From: Paraglomus occultum
Taxonomy: Eukaryota > Glomeromycota > Glomeromycetes > Paraglomerales > Paraglomeraceae
Assembly (NCBI GenBank): GCA_910592205.1
Contig: CAJVPJ010000617.1
Span: 1 to 20,736 of the forward strand
Reading direction: 5' to 3'
DNA: 20,736 nt
Shown: one piece after another, positions 1 through 8,872 of the stretch
Layout: the number at the start of each line of letters is the position of its first letter
How positions within the stretch are numbered: position 1 is the stretch's first letter
Notes under the pieces: model-generated
Databases searched by the model: none
The model's input: only the letters and a program-made list of their open reading frames with translations
What the model was told of the DNA's origin: nothing
Program-made: the position numbers and the translations under genes

Positions 1-116
1 AAAATGACGAATATTCTTGAAAGGTATATTAGGGAAAGAAAATCTAATATGATGCGACAGACAAGCATAGATCAGTAGATCAGTATTTTGTGCAATGATT
101 ATTATTATATTCAGTT

Positions 117-126
117 ATCACGTGAT
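117..126. promoter_or_regulatory. E-box palindrome ATCACGTGAT
   Basis: A perfect 10-bp palindrome centred on CACGTG lies about 320 bp upstream of the ATG at 446. CACGTG with flanking T/A is the known core site for fungal bHLH regulators such as Cbf1-type factors. The identical 10-mer recurs at 5366-5375 upstream of BTB-TLDc gene A. A regulatory role is inference. Confidence 0.3.
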
Positions 127-139
127 TTACTAATACAAA

Positions 140-206
140 CTCCCTAAATGCACACTCATTGTTATCCCTCTCAACTTTTCATTCCCAAGGGCGTGCATTT
201 AGGGAG
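140..206. repeat. 14-bp perfect inverted repeat with 39-bp spacer
   Basis: The left arm CTCCCTAAATGCAC (140-153) is the exact reverse complement of the right arm GTGCATTTAGGGAG (193-206). It could fold as a cruciform or RNA hairpin, or be the ends of a very small MITE-like insertion. No target-site duplication is evident. It lies 240-300 bp upstream of the coding start at 446. Confidence 0.7.
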
Positions 207-445
207 AGTTGACTGTATAGGGTACGGACCCTCCTGGAGCTCGCAACGCGTCACATTCCGTTGTCAACACCCCAGTATTTGTTACGTGAGTACTAATAAG
301 CGCGTTCCGTGTTTGCGGTTTCCGTTGCTCATTTCTTGCTATATTTTGGTGATTCATTATCAGGCACGTACTTTTGAATGATTTTACCCGTGTAAATTGT
401 CCTCGTCTGTGAATTTTTTCCTAACTGATTTGTTGGGCGACAGCC

Positions 446-814
446 ATGGCAGATTCCTTCAAGACATGGTATTTGATTGTGAATGACAAAACAACTGACT
501 GGGCCAAAGTTCCACTAGCAACACAAAATTATGAAGTGGAGGATGTAGACGACCTTAAGAAAGCTCTTAGCAAAGCGATGAAGGATGCTTTCGAAATCAA
601 CAAGCCATATGGCCTGTTGACCGCCAAGGCCGTAAAGAAGGTCGATGACTACAAACCAGAAAACTTACAGACACTGAAGAGTCAAGCGAAAGAGCTGAGT
701 GGATTAGACACACTTACCTTGGTCTTCCAATACCTCGAAGTGGATGGCGCAAATGATCTAGTTGACGCAAATGGAGAGATCGATTATGCTACAGCTCGAA
801 AATCCACAAAGTGA
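446..814 (+). CDS. Small single-exon protein of unknown function, possible ubiquitin-like fold
   Basis: This 122-residue ORF has a good start context (CAGCC before ATG), no intron, and codon use clearly different from the flanking AT-rich DNA. The protein is acidic and lysine-rich. It opens with a hydrophobic strand (TWYLIV, residues 7-12), then a helix-like VEDVDDLKKALSKAMKD (residues 31-47), a basic turn around KAVKKVDD, and a second strand near TLTLVFQYL. A strand, a helix beginning with a D-D-L-K pattern, and later strands are reminiscent of the ubiquitin-like N-terminal header of Crinkler-type proteins, but the conserved header motifs are not clear, so this is only a suggestion. There is no signal peptide and no membrane segment. 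A candidate AATAAA lies at 1019-1024. I do not recognise a named family. Confidence 0.65.
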   Translation: MADSFKTWYLIVNDKTTDWAKVPLATQNYEVEDVDDLKKALSKAMKDAFEINKPYGLLTAKAVKKVDDYKPENLQTLKSQAKELSGLDTLTLVFQYLEVDGANDLVDANGEIDYATARKSTK

Positions 815-2046
815 TGTTTGAAAAGGAGCGATTCCCATAGATGCATACTTTTCTATTTTATTTATTGTGGCTTACACTTGCATAGCAGAACTCTTTAAAC
901 TTACTATTATTATGCCATTACATTATTATGTATCTTGTTATTTATGTTGTATATCAGCTTGGAATTTATGTCCATTCCAAATGGACATGTATGTCAGTAA
1001 AGACAATAACAACCAGATAATAAAATTATAAAATCATTTATTGGCATTATGATCAACTCTACTTGCATATAAACAACTGAGTTTGTTATAAATATATGCT
1101 ACTTTAACGTTTGTAAGTTTTAGCATAAGAAATATAAGCACAAGTCACTTGTGATATTACCACTCGTATTATGTCTTTATATTATATCATTGATATACAC
1201 TTGAATCTTATTACACATAACAAACTACTGCACTGTCGATTATGACAGTTAAATATGCTTCATAACGTTTCGTTACCGTCATATCACAATGTAAACTCCA
1301 AACCCGCATTTACATGTTACGGTCGGCGTCCAAAATAGGGTTGGGAGAGCAATTATATTGCGTAGGTGTGTTCTGCCGAGAGGGGTTTTTCACAATTTAG
1401 CTCTTGTCGCTGCCCTTACTACAATGGTTGCTCACTTAAGGCTGAACTAACTGAAAGTGACAATAATATTTATGTGCGCGCGCTTCGCTTTCACTCCCTA
1501 TCCGATGTGTTTCTCCTATACTTGTACCTAAATAAGGGTACCTACGATAAATAAAAACAGCAATCTATCTATCGCAGAATCGAAGGGAAAAATCCAATAC
1601 TATTTTAAATAAGGGCAAACTTCGATTTAGCGTTTTGACTAGTCAGGTTATCTAATTTAAACAACAAAGAATTTTAAAAATTGTCGTTCGAGATACTCTT
1701 GCTTTACCGCAACTACGGATCGTTACCGATCTATTGCGCTGACAACCACCGTACAGCTACGAGTCGTTACCAATCTACTGCCGATAGTTAAGTCAAAAAG
1801 CTTAGTTTTCGCGACGATAGAAATAGAATTAATAAAAGTAAAAAAGGTTTCGTAATAATTAAAAGGATAAAGATCAGATCGATTGTTTATGATATCCGAA
1901 TACTTCAGTTATCAGTATCGAATATTATTTTATTTCAGCACAACATTAACAGAACATTAACATGAGGATTTTAGACGGTCGGCTCTTTATATACATTTTG
2001 CTGTCACCAAAATTGTGTTACTTTTTCTACGCCACAAAGCGCGTAC
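815..2046. other. Intergenic, AT-rich, no supported gene
   Basis: This holds the 3' UTR of the small gene, including a candidate polyadenylation signal (AATAAA, 1019-1024). One short ORF at 1366-1554 has no domain and a coding-unlike composition. The direct repeat at 1713-1781 is listed separately. Nothing else could be supported. Confidence 0.5.
1713..1781. repeat. Imperfect 25-bp direct repeat, 44-bp period
   Basis: Positions 1713-1737 and 1757-1781 align over 25 bases with 21 matches. Both contain the core TCGTTACC followed by AATCTA or GATCTA. Their function is unknown; they may be degraded subterminal repeats of a mobile element. Confidence 0.5.
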
Positions 2047-2126
2047 ACAGTGAAACTCGATAAGTCGGACACGACGGGCTGGGCATAGCTGTCCGACTTA
2101 TCGAGGAATCCGAGTTATCGAGAGGT
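2047..2126. mobile_element. Terminal fragment of a pogo/Tigger-like DNA transposon
   Basis: The stretch opens with CAGTGAAACTCGATAAGTCG, which matches the general shape of pogo/Tigger terminal inverted repeats (CAGT, then CTCGATAA.TCGGACA). It is followed by the typical subterminal inverted copy: CTCGATAAGTCGGAC (2056-2070) is perfectly complementary to GTCCGACTTATCGAG (2091-2105), and a third partial copy CCGAGTTATCGAG follows at 2111-2123. I found no opposite terminus and no transposase ORF in the window, so this is a solo or truncated end. The family call rests on remembered motif shape, not on a search. Confidence 0.6.
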
Positions 2127-2490
2127 CAATAAAATTTATTGTAACACGATTTTCTTTCATGCTGTAAGATGTATTCGGATAATTTACTTATTAATAAACA
2201 AAGATATAAAGATAAAACTTTGCTATTACTATTGCTTATTTAAACGTCTATGCTAGTTTGTTTTAATAAAGTAACTTGTTTTCTACAGATTTGCCATTTT
2301 AAAATCTCTAAATGAGTACAAATTATCAATGATATAAATGTTGTTAAGTTACAAAAGTGAAGTAGACAGAATAAAGAATTAGAGACTGAAGTTGCTAGGT
2401 TAAAGGAAGAAAATAAACAATTAAAAGAACAATAAAATGGTCATTTAACTTCATTCTCATAAAAAATTCTGAGCTGATGCCTAAATGACG
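2127..2490. other. Intergenic with a leucine-zipper ORF scrap
   Basis: Positions 2361-2435 (plus strand) encode a short peptide between two stops. Three leucines are spaced exactly seven residues apart (L-ETEVAR-L-KEENKQ-L), ending LKEQ-stop. Such zippers are common at the C-termini of transposases and other DNA-binding proteins, so it may be the tail of a lost ORF. No start and no upstream domain are visible. Nothing else was found here. Confidence 0.3.
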
Positions 2491-2934
2491 TCACATGTTC
2501 ACTTTGTCTGGTTGTGTTGCAGCACGCCGAAATAAAATTTTTGGTCGACGATGACGTATTCCTCTCTGAATTTCCTGCGGATCGTCTAGTGTCACCAACA
2601 TTCCCAAGGATCTACTCAGTTGATAGAAAATAAAATAAAGACAAGTACCGAAGGGTGACACGGGCAGCAAACAATGACACAAGTAGAATTGTGGTCCACA
2701 GAGTAGCAGCACGGCCGCAGCGGTAGAATTAATAGAGATGCTAAAAATAGATCAATTAGTAGGACAGAAAGTATATAAGTAGCGTAGAATTGATTAAGCA
2801 TCGGTGTGTTCGCAAAATTCTCAGTTCAATATTTAATTCCTTTATATCGAAGACATTCGATCCTTTATTTCGTATCAATAAACGAATATTCATTTACTCT
2901 GATGTATTAATTCTTTCCTGAATATTCCGTTACA
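2491..2934 (+). mobile_element. Probable solo or truncated LTR
   Basis: The 3' part has the order expected of a retrotransposon long terminal repeat: a TATA box (TATATAA, 2772-2778), a polyadenylation signal (AATAAA, 2877-2882), and a terminus ending in TTCCGTTACA at 2934, consistent with the canonical CA end. The 5' boundary is not defined, because no matching TGTAACGG start, target-site duplication, primer-binding site, gag or pol was found. The left coordinate is therefore approximate. ORFs on the minus strand here are low-complexity and not credible genes. Confidence 0.4.
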
Positions 2935-3307
2935 TTTCGTAAATCATTAATCCGTATAACGGCAAGATCGGTCATAACTCTTGACCCGTGATCGACCGAG
3001 TGGCATTACGTTGTTAATTATTATTTCTCAACGCGCGTTGAGACCCCAACTACAGACTATTGAATTAATCCACCGGTAGAGAGTAGCTATTCGATTCTCG
3101 AGAATAATTAATTATCTAAGATTAGTGTGTGCGATCACGTCAGCACATTAACGCCTAATTAAAAGGTCATTAACTGTTTGTTACGATTTAGTTATCGCTG
3201 AGGTGAGCCACACTCCTACGACGGCGGCATAGCTAGATCCCAAACCGAGACAGTAATTATCCTCACGTGACTATTGCCTCGACAGTTACAAACTAATGTT
3301 TTTTCTT
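2935..3307. other. 3' flank of BTB-TLDc gene A; no gene seen
   Basis: This stretch lies downstream of the minus-strand gene A. It contains the 18-bp palindrome at 3026-3043 and one CACGTG (3264-3269). No clear polyadenylation signal for gene A was seen on the minus strand close to its stop. Confidence 0.4.
3026..3043. repeat. 18-bp perfect palindrome TCTCAACGCGCGTTGAGA
   Basis: This is a perfect self-complementary sequence with no spacer and a CGCGCG-like GC-rich centre in otherwise AT-rich DNA. It could be a dimeric protein-binding site or the scar of two abutting mobile-element ends. Function unknown. Confidence 0.6.
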
Positions 3308-5198
3308 TCACCACAGTTTGGAAAGACCCAAAACTTCATACTCTTCGACTGCAAAGACGCCATTCATCCCAATGCTCTTTTCAAACACTGTATTCTTATT
3401 ACTACACTTTGCGAATGCCTGTGTAGACTTGTCGCGCCATAAATGTAACTCTTCGTCGCCAAACGACGGACCACAAGTTAAACTTGCCCACATTACCCTT
3501 TCACTTAGTTTATTTCTTGAAAGCGTCAGCCTCTCGTTTTTTATGCTAAACAAGAAAGAGGAATCGGCCGCATGATATTTACAGTCGGATAACCAAGAAA
3601 TTGAAACATATCCACCAATGATGTCGTTTGTACCATACGGTTTTACTAATGTAAGGGTCGGCCCTCGTTCATCACATCGATAATGGAAAGTCCTTGAAGA
3701 GAATCCATCTCTCGTACCGCGAAGCAGTAATCGGAAATGATGTCTTGCTTTCCTGGGATATGTCCTATATGAATCCAATTGTGCTTGATCTATTTCCGTC
3801 TCACTGGCAATAGTGTGACTCAACCACGACAAGTGCATATCGCTTAAAAGCAAACGTGGACGCGCGCTTGGCATCCGCGGTATATACTGAGGATATTTAT
3901 AGTTCCCCATAATGTCTTGAATCATGGAATATGGAAAGATTTGTTTGAAAGGATATACTTTGGACATGAAATCCTTTTTGGAAAATTCACCGTAACGAAA
4001 GTGGGGGAGAATGCGAGAGAGTATCGATGAAAGCATAGAAAAGTGGTGTAATGTCCAGTGTTGTATTTGGTGTCGAGGTGAGAACGTGTTGACAGTATTG
4101 CGTTTTATATTAATACTAACGCCTCCTTCTTCGCCGTCTTCATCTTCCATTATTGCCAACATTTGGTTAATACCCCAATCTAGAACCATGTCCCAAACTT
4201 TTCCTTCATCAAAAACGTAATTCCGAGCGTTCAATGCTTCAATAATGACGTCTTCCTCGGTATCCATGAAATCATTACTAGTGAACACGACCTCTGGCGT
4301 TACTTTGATGGTTCGATGACAATAATCCTGGATCAGAGCAAATTCTTCCCGATCTCGAGAGATTGAATATATGTATGCGAATTGCGAATTCAAATAATCA
4401 CTATGAAGCTTGATGAGACAGACTTGAATTTCATGCAAGATTGGTAGACACATTTCGTCAGCTGATAGAAGAAGAGCCATGGTAGCTTCAGACGAGAGGT
4501 TGTTTGGAGAAATTTTGTTTTCGTAAAAGTAACTGAATGTAGAAAAAGACAATTGAATAAATTTCTAGGTGTTAACGTGATATAGGCAGCGAGTCCGCAG
4601 ACAAGGATAATGGCTAAGGTTAGAATCGATGGGAATGTGCGCGCCACTACAATGTGATTGGCTGGCTCTCCGTGAGTATAGTCTTTTTTTTTACTGACTA
4701 ATTGATCGACTCGATCGCGAATAGTTTATATGGCACTATTCAATAAGTAAATATTATCCTAATAATTTCTCTTTTTGATTTCACTGAAATTGATTTCGTT
4801 GCAACTTACTCAATAATAACCTCAAACGCGGCAGGAGTAATAAATTTCTTCTTGAACACTTTCACTCCATCTTCAATCCTAACCCATCGATTGCTGAAAG
4901 CTTTTTCAAAATATTCGGCCTTGCCCATCAACACTTTTGAATGCACCATGAAAGTTCTCGTATCTTCACCTTCCCCGACTTCGATTCTCACATCACGTTG
5001 TTCATTCTTGATTATTTCAGATATGGAATCTTGTTTTATTGCAGGAACAACAGATGGAACAGTAACATCGCTGGAATTATCTGTTGCTAATTGTTCTCGG
5101 CGCGGCGGGAGTACTTTGCTGCGGAAACGTTGAACCGGAAAGTCGAGGAAAAGTTTTTGCAATCGTATAGATCGGCCTTCGGTTGCGAGTGCAGACAT
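3308..5198 (-). CDS. BTB-BACK-TLDc protein A, two exons
   Basis: Exon 1 is 5198-4810 and exon 2 is 4532-3308. The 277-bp intron has a GTAAGT donor and a pyrimidine-rich acceptor TTCTACATTCAG; it splits a codon in phase 2 just before YFYEN. The spliced protein is 537 residues. The domains are a BTB/POZ domain (about 66-175: DVRIEVGEG, then VHSKVL), a BACK region (about 175-330), and a TLDc domain (about 358-534) with GTRDGF at 402-407, IIGGY, and the closing VEEYEVLGL. The BACK region carries an acidic insert EDEDGEEGG near 259-267. The open frame extends upstream to 5336 but starts on TTG, so I chose the ATG at 5198; a missing upstream exon is possible. The N-terminal extension of about 65 residues before BTB is unique among the four paralogues. 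Gene A is divergent from gene B. A Cullin-3 adaptor or stress-related role is known for relatives only. Confidence 0.85.
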
Positions 5199-6305
5199 TT
5201 CTTGGTATATGTTTGAATGCTTTCCATAAACAATATGATTCAGGTTAAAAAGAGCATCGATAAATCTGTAAAGCTGTCGATGGCACTTTTGAACGCTTGA
5301 GGGAATTTGGAATCGATATTCCGAGTGACCAATCAAAGCCTCTGATCCACACTTATAGTTCTTATATCACGTGATTCGATACAAGACCTTATTTGATAAC
5401 AGCGTAATGTTCTGCGACATGTTCATAAGCATCACATTCCCTTGCTTGGAAAAACAAAAAACTTTTTTCGCTCGTGCATATTTTCAATTAACAATATAGC
5501 AAATCGGTTGTGTGTATTAAAGGGACGGACGGCATGTCGAGGGCAATACTTCCGATTAGTTGATAGGTACGGATAAGTGATCGGCAAGGGTTCTTGCAGA
5601 TCGATTGAGCCACAAGCGGAAGACGATCCTTGCAGGGCAAAAAAAAAATAAAATTTTATAAAAAAAACGAAAAGAAAAGAGAAAAAAAAAAAGAGATGCT
5701 TGGTATGGATAGTCCACCTGCAAGTCAAGAAAAAGTAGCTCTTGCTTGTTATCTGTAACTTGCATATTTGTTCTCATCTTTTACCCCCAATAACAGTAAT
5801 ACCCGCCTCTCTTTTCTTTAAAAAGGTATGCGATCTAACACCCCATCACGCATTTGATTTCCTTTTTACTCAGGGGCGTGCATATATTGATTCACGATGC
5901 CTGATATACTTCTCTCTTTGCTCACTTGCATGAAATCGAACTTGCTTGATATGTTCAGTCACTACTCACGAGAACGCTCTCCCTTTCTTATAACAATGGA
6001 CCTATCGCTAAAACCTTGTTTTTCATCCTTATGCTCATGTAAAATAAGGAACGATTATGAATGAACGGATAAATGTTTGAAAGTCTTTGCCACATTGATT
6101 GACAAAAAGTCAAGTATACTGCAACAACAAAGAATCTGCAAGCATCAAATACACAGAAGATTACTTTTTTAATTACATAAGAACGTCAGTTTTCTGCTTC
6201 GAATATCTTCCCCCCCTCTCTTCCCGTCCTCTCAACATATACATCTTGTACTATATTCTGCACATTCGTTTAAAATATCATTAAGTATTCTGGATTTTAC
6301 CCATT
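5199..6305. promoter_or_regulatory. Shared divergent promoter gap between genes A and B
   Basis: Genes A (minus) and B (plus) are head to head across this 1.1-kb gap. It contains an ATCACGTGAT palindrome (5366-5375, about 170 bp upstream of the gene A start), a long A-rich tract (5639-5693) that is a likely nucleosome-poor element, and a pyrimidine tract (6207-6232, CCCCCCTCTCTTCCC core) about 75 bp before the gene B start, of the kind often seen in fungal promoters. ORFs within the gap are low-complexity and rejected. Confidence 0.4.
5366..5375. promoter_or_regulatory. E-box palindrome ATCACGTGAT upstream of gene A
   Basis: This is identical in all ten bases to the palindrome at 117-126. 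It lies 168 bp upstream of the gene A start codon. It fits a fungal bHLH-type binding site; binding is not shown by sequence alone. Confidence 0.35.
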
Positions 6306-8207
6306 ATGGCACTTTCATTCATGGACCGATTTTCCTCAGATATACACACTCTCCTTGATCATAGCAAATTGAATAACGTCTTAATCACAGTGGGTTCGAA
6401 GAAAAACACTAAAGAGTTTCAAGCACATTCTCTCATACTACGAGCAAGATCTTTGTATTTTAAAGCAGCATTATCAAGGAAATGGGTTAAATCAAGGAAC
6501 GGAATCATCTTGCTCAATGAATCGAACATGGATCCAGACATATTCGAAATTTTATTGAGGTTAGTTCCACACGCATATAATGTTTATTTTCAATGCAACG
6601 AGAGTGTGTATGTGTGTATGTGATATCACGTGACATCCTTACTATTAACGGGAGGCATTCATTTCGAAGTTATCCTTTTTGGTAGTTTTGTCGGCGAATG
6701 AAGGGGACCCGTATTAACACATAGATTAACCAAACTTGCCATCCTTTTTCTTAACAGATACTTTTACAGTGGGAAACTAGATATAACTCATATTCCTCCG
6801 CAAACAATACTTTCTCTACTCGAAGCGGCAGATACATTACGCGTAGACGAACTCATCATTCCGATCCAAACATTCGTTCTTTCTACTTATTCTCCCTGGC
6901 TTAGACGACATCTGGCACTAGTTCATCGCATCGCATTCAAACACCCACCATTCAAGTTACTCCAAGACTTTTTCAATCAAATTATCAAATCACAGCCGGA
7001 ACTAGTGTTTGAAAGCGAAGACTTTGTTGATGTAGAAGAAACGTTACTAATAACGTTGTTAGCGCAAGATGAATTGAGAATGCATGAGTGTGATGTATGG
7101 AATTATACAATAAGATGGGGACTTGCAAATACAAAAGGCATAAAAGGAAATGTAGATTGCTGGTCTCAGTCCGACATCGACTCGCTCAAGTCAACCCTCA
7201 AACATTGTTTACACCTGATACGCTACTTCAACATCTCTGCGGACAATTTCAAAACGCTTGTGAAACCATATCGCCATATAGTTCCGTCTGAGATATACGA
7301 CAAAGTAACGTTATCGCCTGCGCTACCTGACAACGAGGTTGTATATTCCGGTCTATGTCCACGAAGGGGTCCCATCGAGTCGACTTTGATTAACACTAGA
7401 CAAGCAGCCGTGATTGCTTCCTGGATAGATCAAGGATTGACCACAACCGAATACGGATGGACTCCATACGCAGCTGAAAATAATCCGTTCGAGTTTCACT
7501 TGCTAATCAGAGGTTCCCGCGATGGTTTTACTTCCAGGAAATTTCATGATTATTGTAGTATGCAAGGCGCGACGGTAACGGTTATTAAAGTACGCGACAC
7601 AGAAGAGATTATTGGCGGATATACGCCTCATGATTGGTATGCACCTAGACAGGCCCTCGTCAAATGGAAACGAGCAAGGAGGAGTTTTATATTTTCGTTT
7701 GGTAGCTCGATTGAAGATAAACCTGTCGTATCTAGGGTAAAGCACTACGGCTGCGCTACTGCTAATTCGTCGGTACGGGGACCATGGTTTGGGGAGGCTG
7801 ATTTGGGACTGAAAGGACATTTTAAAGAAGAGAAGTTATGTGTTTGTAAACGAGTGAGTTACGATAAGGATATTAGACAGAGCGCAGAGAATTTCTCGGT
7901 TGAAGAGTATGAAGTATTCAAGATCGTCAAAAAGACGTCTAACGAAAAGTGGAATGCGAAGAGAGATGAGAAGCCTGCAAACGACTGTATAGCCGAGAAC
8001 ATAGAGCTGGATGTGAAAGAAGTTAATATAATCAGTGATGCAGTAAGCGTTGGCAGCAATACTAGCGAGACGGTTGATTACGTAGACGATAATGACGGAA
8101 ATGGAGTCGGAATCAAAAGTGAAGAGGTTGAGAAAGAGAGCGAGCGAGTTGTACAAGAGGGGAATAAGAGCAGATGTATAAGTATTAAGAGAACTGTTAA
8201 GAAATAG
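6306..8207 (+). CDS. BTB-BACK-TLDc protein B with charged C-terminal tail, two exons
   Basis: Exon 1 is 6306-6559 and exon 2 is 6758-8207. The 198-bp intron (GTTAGT donor, CTTTTTCTTAACAG acceptor) is phase 2, immediately before YFYSGKLD. The spliced protein is 567 residues. The N-terminus (MALSFMDRFSSDIHTLL) is the usual short helix before BTB in this family. BTB spans about 22-120 (NVLITVGS, FQAHSLILRARS.YFKAAL), BACK about 120-285 with FESEDFVDV and DVWNYTIRWGL, and TLDc about 290-477 with GSRDGF (337-342), IIGGY, and the closing VEEYEVFKIV. A tail of about 90 residues after TLDc, rich in Lys, Glu and Asp, is absent from the other three paralogues. The intron holds a GT-rich microsatellite (about 6603-6621) and a CACGTG (6627-6632). 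The start is a true ATG with the correct family N-terminus. Confidence 0.9.
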
Positions 8208-8872
8208 ATGATGGTCCAGACGAATTTTTTTTTCTTCATAAGTCATGAACTGTTTGAGAAAACGAAAGAGTAAACACGATTAAACGTATCAACTAGAATG
8301 TTTTACTGTAATCCTATGAATAAAATTATGAATAAGAACATGATCTATGATGGATCGCAAAGTGATGCAATTTATAACCTATAACGATAATTTATCCGTC
8401 AAGTCATACGGCCATGCCATTATAACTAGTCTTTTATCTAGGCGTTCATTCTTGATCTATAAAGGGATACTTCAGTCACGTCTCCATAACACTAGTTCGA
8501 CCACATCAATTCTGGTCATGTGACATAGAATAGGATTACGTTGACAAGTTAATAGACTTGTAGGTTATAGGCTTGTAAGTAGAACAAGCGCACTCACTTT
8601 TCGAAACACGCGAATTTGGGATATCCGCAATAATGTTTGCGGACCCTAAACTTTGTAACAATAGACAGTAAACTTTATTCACTCACTTTCATGGGATAAT
8701 CGGTATAAATAGTTTACAATTATATTGGCAACTTTTAATATTAGCATTTCCTACTTTTAGAATTTTACCGGAATATATGGTCCAACCAATTAAGTTGCTA
8801 ATTCAGAATTATTGATAGAAAAAAAAATACTAACACTGTTTATTTGCGATCAGAAACTTTGCTATACAAAAC
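8208..8872. other. 3' flank of gene B; no gene seen
   Basis: A polyadenylation signal AATAAA lies at 8319-8324, about 110 bp after the gene B stop. The rest is AT-rich with no ORF of note and no clear repeat. Confidence 0.5.
8319..8324 (+). terminator. Candidate polyadenylation signal for gene B
   Basis: A canonical AATAAA sits 112 bp after the stop codon of gene B, a plausible fungal 3' UTR length. Confidence 0.45.

Larger units (their letters stand above)
1..445. other. 5' flank of the small gene at 446; no gene seen
   Basis: A short plus-strand ORF (148-381, 77 codons) runs through this stretch, but its protein is rich in Cys, Ser and Tyr, has no recognisable domain, and starts inside the left arm of an inverted repeat, so I do not call it a gene. 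The stretch holds the inverted repeat at 140-206 and a CACGTG palindrome at 117-126, both listed separately. It is probably promoter and 5' UTR for the gene at 446. Confidence 0.5.

Noticed and set aside
148-381. 77-codon plus-strand ORF in the first 400 bases
   Set aside because: No domain, unusual composition, starts within an inverted repeat arm, and has no splice or promoter support.
2491-2801. Two overlapping minus-strand ORFs with Cys/Leu-rich products
   Set aside because: They lie within the LTR-like stretch, overlap in different frames and read as low-complexity translation of it.
3318-4220. Plus-strand ORFs opposite gene A
   Set aside because: They are antisense shadows of a clear BACK-TLDc exon on the minus strand.
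5432-5777. Phe-rich minus-strand ORFs
   Set aside because: They are translations of the A-rich/T-rich tract in the divergent promoter gap.
7503-8246. Minus-strand ORFs opposite gene B
   Set aside because: Antisense shadows of the gene B TLDc exon and its tail.
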